Shown piece after piece: positions 60,401 through 64,000 of a stretch of DNA of 64,000 nt; position 1 is the stretch's first letter; every line of letters starts with the position of its first letter. The position numbers and the translations under genes were made by a program. The notes below the pieces were generated by a model, which had not been told where the DNA came from, made no database searches, and was given only the letters and a program-made list of their open reading frames with translations. This DNA is from Brachypodius melanocephalos (Eukaryota; Chordata; Aves; Passeriformes; Pycnonotidae), in assembly GCA_013398615.1 (NCBI GenBank), contig VZSR01000514.1, forward strand, positions 3,196,669-3,260,668, given 5' to 3'.

Positions 60401-63400
60401 TCTTTCTGTTTTTTGAAGCCATAGTACCTCTTCTTCAAATCTCACCATTTTTATCAAAGTTACACTTTCAGGTGTTACTCCAGCTTTGAAGCTAAATCAC
60501 ATTTTTGTAACAAGCCTTTGCCAGGTGATTCAGAGATGTGTTCAGCTAAGCCCATGTATGGTACTTGGAGAAATATCATAACTAAAATGCCAAACTCCTT
60601 GCCTTTTTATGCATGTGTTATATCCTCTGTGGCCTAGATACACTGTGGACAATACACAGAACATCTAATAGCATCTCATGCCTAAACAGGTTTATCTTGT
60701 TATCTCTCCTCTTTCCTTCATCAGCAATGACAAACCCCATACAGAAATTAATATTTCTACTGAGCACGGCTTCATCTTGTGCAAGCAGGGACAGTAATAT
60801 TGATATTCAAACCTGAGCCAAACCTGGGGTGAGTTTCTAAGTTTGGCACAACCATTATGACCCTCTGTAAATACATCACTTCTTATATAGGAAGAGTGCA
60901 AGAACAAGGCATGGCTCTTGACACAGGCATAAGCACCTCCAGGAAAAGGCTCTGTGGCTGTAAAGGGAGACCTGAAGTGCCTGTGAAACAAAACCAGTAG
61001 TAATTACATATTTTAAAATTGTTCTTTGACCTCTTATTTTGTTCCTGTACGTTCTTGTCTCACTGGATTCTCTGCTGGGGCTGCAAAACTGTATTAATGT
61101 ACAAATAACCAGTCACTGTAGTTATTGTTTTAATTATTGCACAGGGAGAGAGCCCTTCATTTAACCCTGTTGCAAATAATGTTGGCCTTCAGATTCTCAT
61201 GTCGCCTGCAAAGGGAAAGCACTTTTATCTGCTTTTTTTGGAGAAAGCAGTGGGAAATGTCCCAAGCTTTACAACAAACCTCCTGGGAGCTGTCCAAGAA
61301 TTGTGGCACTTGAATCCTTGTAGCTACTCAGCCTACCTGGATTTGGATTCACAGTTTTTCTAACTGGGGCTTGTTTAACAGACATTGGGGGCAGAGGCAA
61401 GGGTGCAGCCTTGTTCTCCTTCCTTCTGAAGCTGAATCACTGTGTAGCCAAGGGTGCACAGAGTAGAAAGTCGGGAGGAATAACCTCTGGGTACTGGAGG
61501 CAGTCTGAGTTTGTGGGGTATGTTTCAGGCACTGCCAGGCTTGCAGCAGCCTGCAAAGCAAACAGCATGTTCAAGCATCAAGATTGTCGAGATACAAAGT
61601 GAATAAATATGTATTCTATCTGCTGTACATGCAGGTAGACTGCAGTGGCTCTTCAGGCACGGTGTGCTTCAGCAGTGGTACTCCTTGTCATGGAAAACTG
61701 GTTATTGAGACCAGCTTCAAAAGCAACTCTACAAGCTCTTGTGCAGAGATCCTTTGAGAGCTATGGAATAGGGAGATAATCTTTCTGGCTCAGGAAGTGC
61801 CTGCACTGTCATTACTAGAAGGTAAGACTTTCTGCCCAGCAGCATCCTGAGCTCACTGCTCTTATTCATCCCTGGCATGGGGATAGAGGGAAGGTACCAG
61901 GTTAGATGTCCCTGTTTGAAGAGTATGGTGATTCTTACATTTTCAAGTACACCAACAATAACTCAGGTGGTATCTAGGAGCACAAAATCAATCCCATAGT
62001 GAACTGGGTTACAGCAGAGGTTGGATCTACAAAAAAGCCCTTGTGACACCTCTGTTCACTCTTCCAGCCCCTCTACCAAGCCTGATACAGCACCAGTGGT
62101 TTGGAAAGGGTGTTTCTGGGTTTACCTGATGAAGCTTAGCTCCCTTTAGTTACCACAAGCTCTTGTCTTGCTTTCCAAGGATCTCCCTGCTCCTCGTTAG
62201 TTTTCCTTGGCATGGACCTTTCAGCAGGGATGAGGCAAACACCAGACATGTGGCTGCTGTGCTGGCACTGCCAAAAAACGCATCAGTGGGAGCTCCAGAG
62301 GAGCAGATGCAGCCCAGCAAGGCTGTGTGGGCTGCCTGCAGCAGGCTCTCCATGCTCAAAGCAGTGCCAGGTGCCTGAGCACTGGGTAATGGGCACCCTG
62401 CCCTCCAAACAGACGGACACAAGCGCGGACAGACCGGACACCACAGCCAGGCATTAAACAAAATCCTGTTGTGAGGCACTCATCCTGGCCAGATGAGTCA
62501 AAACAGATGGGCAGACCTGCAGATCTTTGTTTTACACATCTTAATTACACACCATGTTTACTGACCCTACTGGAATGCCTCTCTCTTTTAGGACCTTTTC
62601 TGTGTGCACAAACCGAGGTTTTAAAAGAGCTGTCAAACATGTGGCAGGGGAACAATTGCCCTGTGGAAAGGAGAAGCTAATTTCTCTGTCTTTGGTGGAT
62701 TATGCTTATATTGGAGGGGACTGGACTATAATTAATCACATTAAATGCAGAACAGACACATGCCAGAGAAAAACTGAAAAGCAGTCTGAGTGAAGTGCAG
62801 GGAGGAGGAGCCAGCTCAGGCTCTGGGGGTTTCTACTGACCACAGGGTGAGTGGGAATCAGTAGCACATTGCTGGCAGAAAGGTAGACCACTTTCCAAAA
62901 TCAGCTTGTGGCCACCACCAATTTGAAAGTCAGGGAAGATGGCCTCTCTGTACTTAATAACCTTTACTAGTCCCTTTTTCACCTGTTGCTGATTTTGCAA
63001 GACCTGAGATGTAATTATTTCAAAGCCCTAATGAGGCCATTTGGCAAGGTATAATTTTATACATCCTACACAAATAGATATTTAGACAAAAGGAAAGCAG
63101 TATGGGTAATAAGTGGTTGAGGAAACATAACCTAGAGAGAAAGGCAATTGAAATGAGACCTATTTACACTGAGAAAGCAAGAGAGGCTTATAATGATAGT
63201 TCTCTATGCTGTCAAATGCTCTTAATGGCACTGGCAGAGCTTAGCTGTTTTTTGAAGGTGATAGGACACGAGGTAATCAACTTAATTCGTTAGTAGGACA
63301 CGACAATTTAGGATTGAAAAATGAGTAATTTTACGTGCAGGCTTGGAGAGGGGTTTTAAACCATGAAATTTAAAGTTTCGCCAGATGAAAACATGACATG

Positions 63401-63454
63401 ATCTAAGGATGGTGATTAACAAGCACTGTCCATCTCTGATATCACCCCACAGGA

Positions 63455-63550
63455 CACCTCAGTGCTGGGTGTGGCTGGAGGGATGGTTCTGGACACATCT
63501 GGAGGACCCTTGAAGCAGCTGAGACCCCCTTCCACCCCAGCACTGAGGTG
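63455..63550. repeat. Inverted repeat with 15-bp perfect arms
   Basis: CACCTCAGTGCTGGG (63455-63469) and CCCAGCACTGAGGTG (63536-63550) are exact reverse complements. The pairing continues inward through GTGG (63471-63474) and CCAC (63532-63535) with one bulged T, giving 19 base pairs. The remaining loop is 57 nt. The arms are GC-rich, so a transcript would form a stable stem. No gene or known repeat was linked to it. Confidence 0.7.
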
Positions 63551-64000
63551 ACAGATTTTGGAGCAGATGGCACTGACTCTGCAGGTTTGCTCTGGGGAGG
63601 CAGCAGTGGGTAATGGTTGGCAATCAAGGGGACTGACCTGCTCCTGGGCAGTGCTGGCACTTCATGGAGGGGATGATGCCGTCAGGTTTCACACCCCTTC
63701 CTCTCCCTGCTGGTAAAGGAGTGCAGATGATACAGAAAGGAATGTTCCTGAGCTGCCTGGGAGCACCCTCACCTCTTCTGTCCCAGCAGGAACCTCCTTG
63801 GGCTGCTCTCCTTTATACTTCCAGGACTGGAACAATTGCTTTCAGAAATGGGTAAAGCCATTGAAAAGGAGAGAAGATGGCAGAGAGTGGGGTGTCTGTT
63901 TGTGACACAAAAGACAGATTTCTGCAGAGGGGGAGCTCCTCCAGGAAAGAGTAAAGGGGGCCTAAGTGCCCTCTAAATCTTTGGCTCATCCATGTGTAGC

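Larger units (their letters stand above)
54883..64000. other. Non-coding stretch to the window end
   Basis: No gene is supported. The longest frame (160 codons, 55690-56172) has no recognised domain. Contents seen are an AT-rich hairpin patch (55221-55311), a double hairpin (56926-56984), an imperfect hairpin (57204-57251), a GT repeat (57423-57437) and a 15-bp inverted repeat (63455-63550). The segments at 62160-62460 and 63440-63820 are richer in GC, which lowers the stop frequency and explains the clusters of overlapping frames there. Confidence 0.55.

Noticed and set aside
62150..62479. 109-codon minus-strand frame in a GC-rich patch
   Set aside because: Overlapping plus-strand frames cover the same bases and no domain is seen. 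Higher GC lowers stop frequency.

Overview
This window reads as non-coding vertebrate DNA, most likely from a bird and probably a songbird. The main evidence is three fragments of CR1, the dominant avian LINE. Two of them end in the diagnostic 3' tail of tandem ATTCTGTG octamers (12008-12023 and 16792-16807). Two short LTR-like elements and a fairly low visible repeat load also fit a bird. There are no bacterial features: no ribosome binding sites, operons, dense ORFs or CRISPR. A run of exactly 100 Ns (21173-21272) marks a draft-assembly gap.

Layout: positions 1 to about 270 look like the last part of a plus-strand 3' UTR, AT-rich and ending in an AATAAA signal at 242-247. The gene itself would lie left of the window. 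From there to 64000 I find no coding exon, tRNA, rRNA or CpG-rich promoter that I can support. The open frames are short (longest 182 codons), biased in composition and unlike any protein I recognise. Three plus-strand CR1 fragments lie between 11.7 and 20.5 kb: one well preserved, one moderately diverged and one degraded. Two minus-strand solo-LTR-like elements (23229-23398 and 54712-54877) have TG...CA ends, flanking direct repeats and a shared 12-bp AATAAA-containing motif. Simple repeats include a perfect 145-bp AGGAG array (37352-37496) and a perfect 45-bp AAT array (24423-24467).

What remains unexplained is a set of inverted repeats and hairpins. The strongest are a 25-bp-arm pair at 29600-29721, a 15-bp perfect pair at 63455-63550, a double hairpin with a direct repeat at 56926-56984, and an 11-bp perfect stem at 16327-16353.

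The best overall reading is an intergenic or very large intronic interval downstream of a 3' UTR. I found no convincing new biological system here. All calls come from reading the sequence by eye, and none has been tested by alignment.
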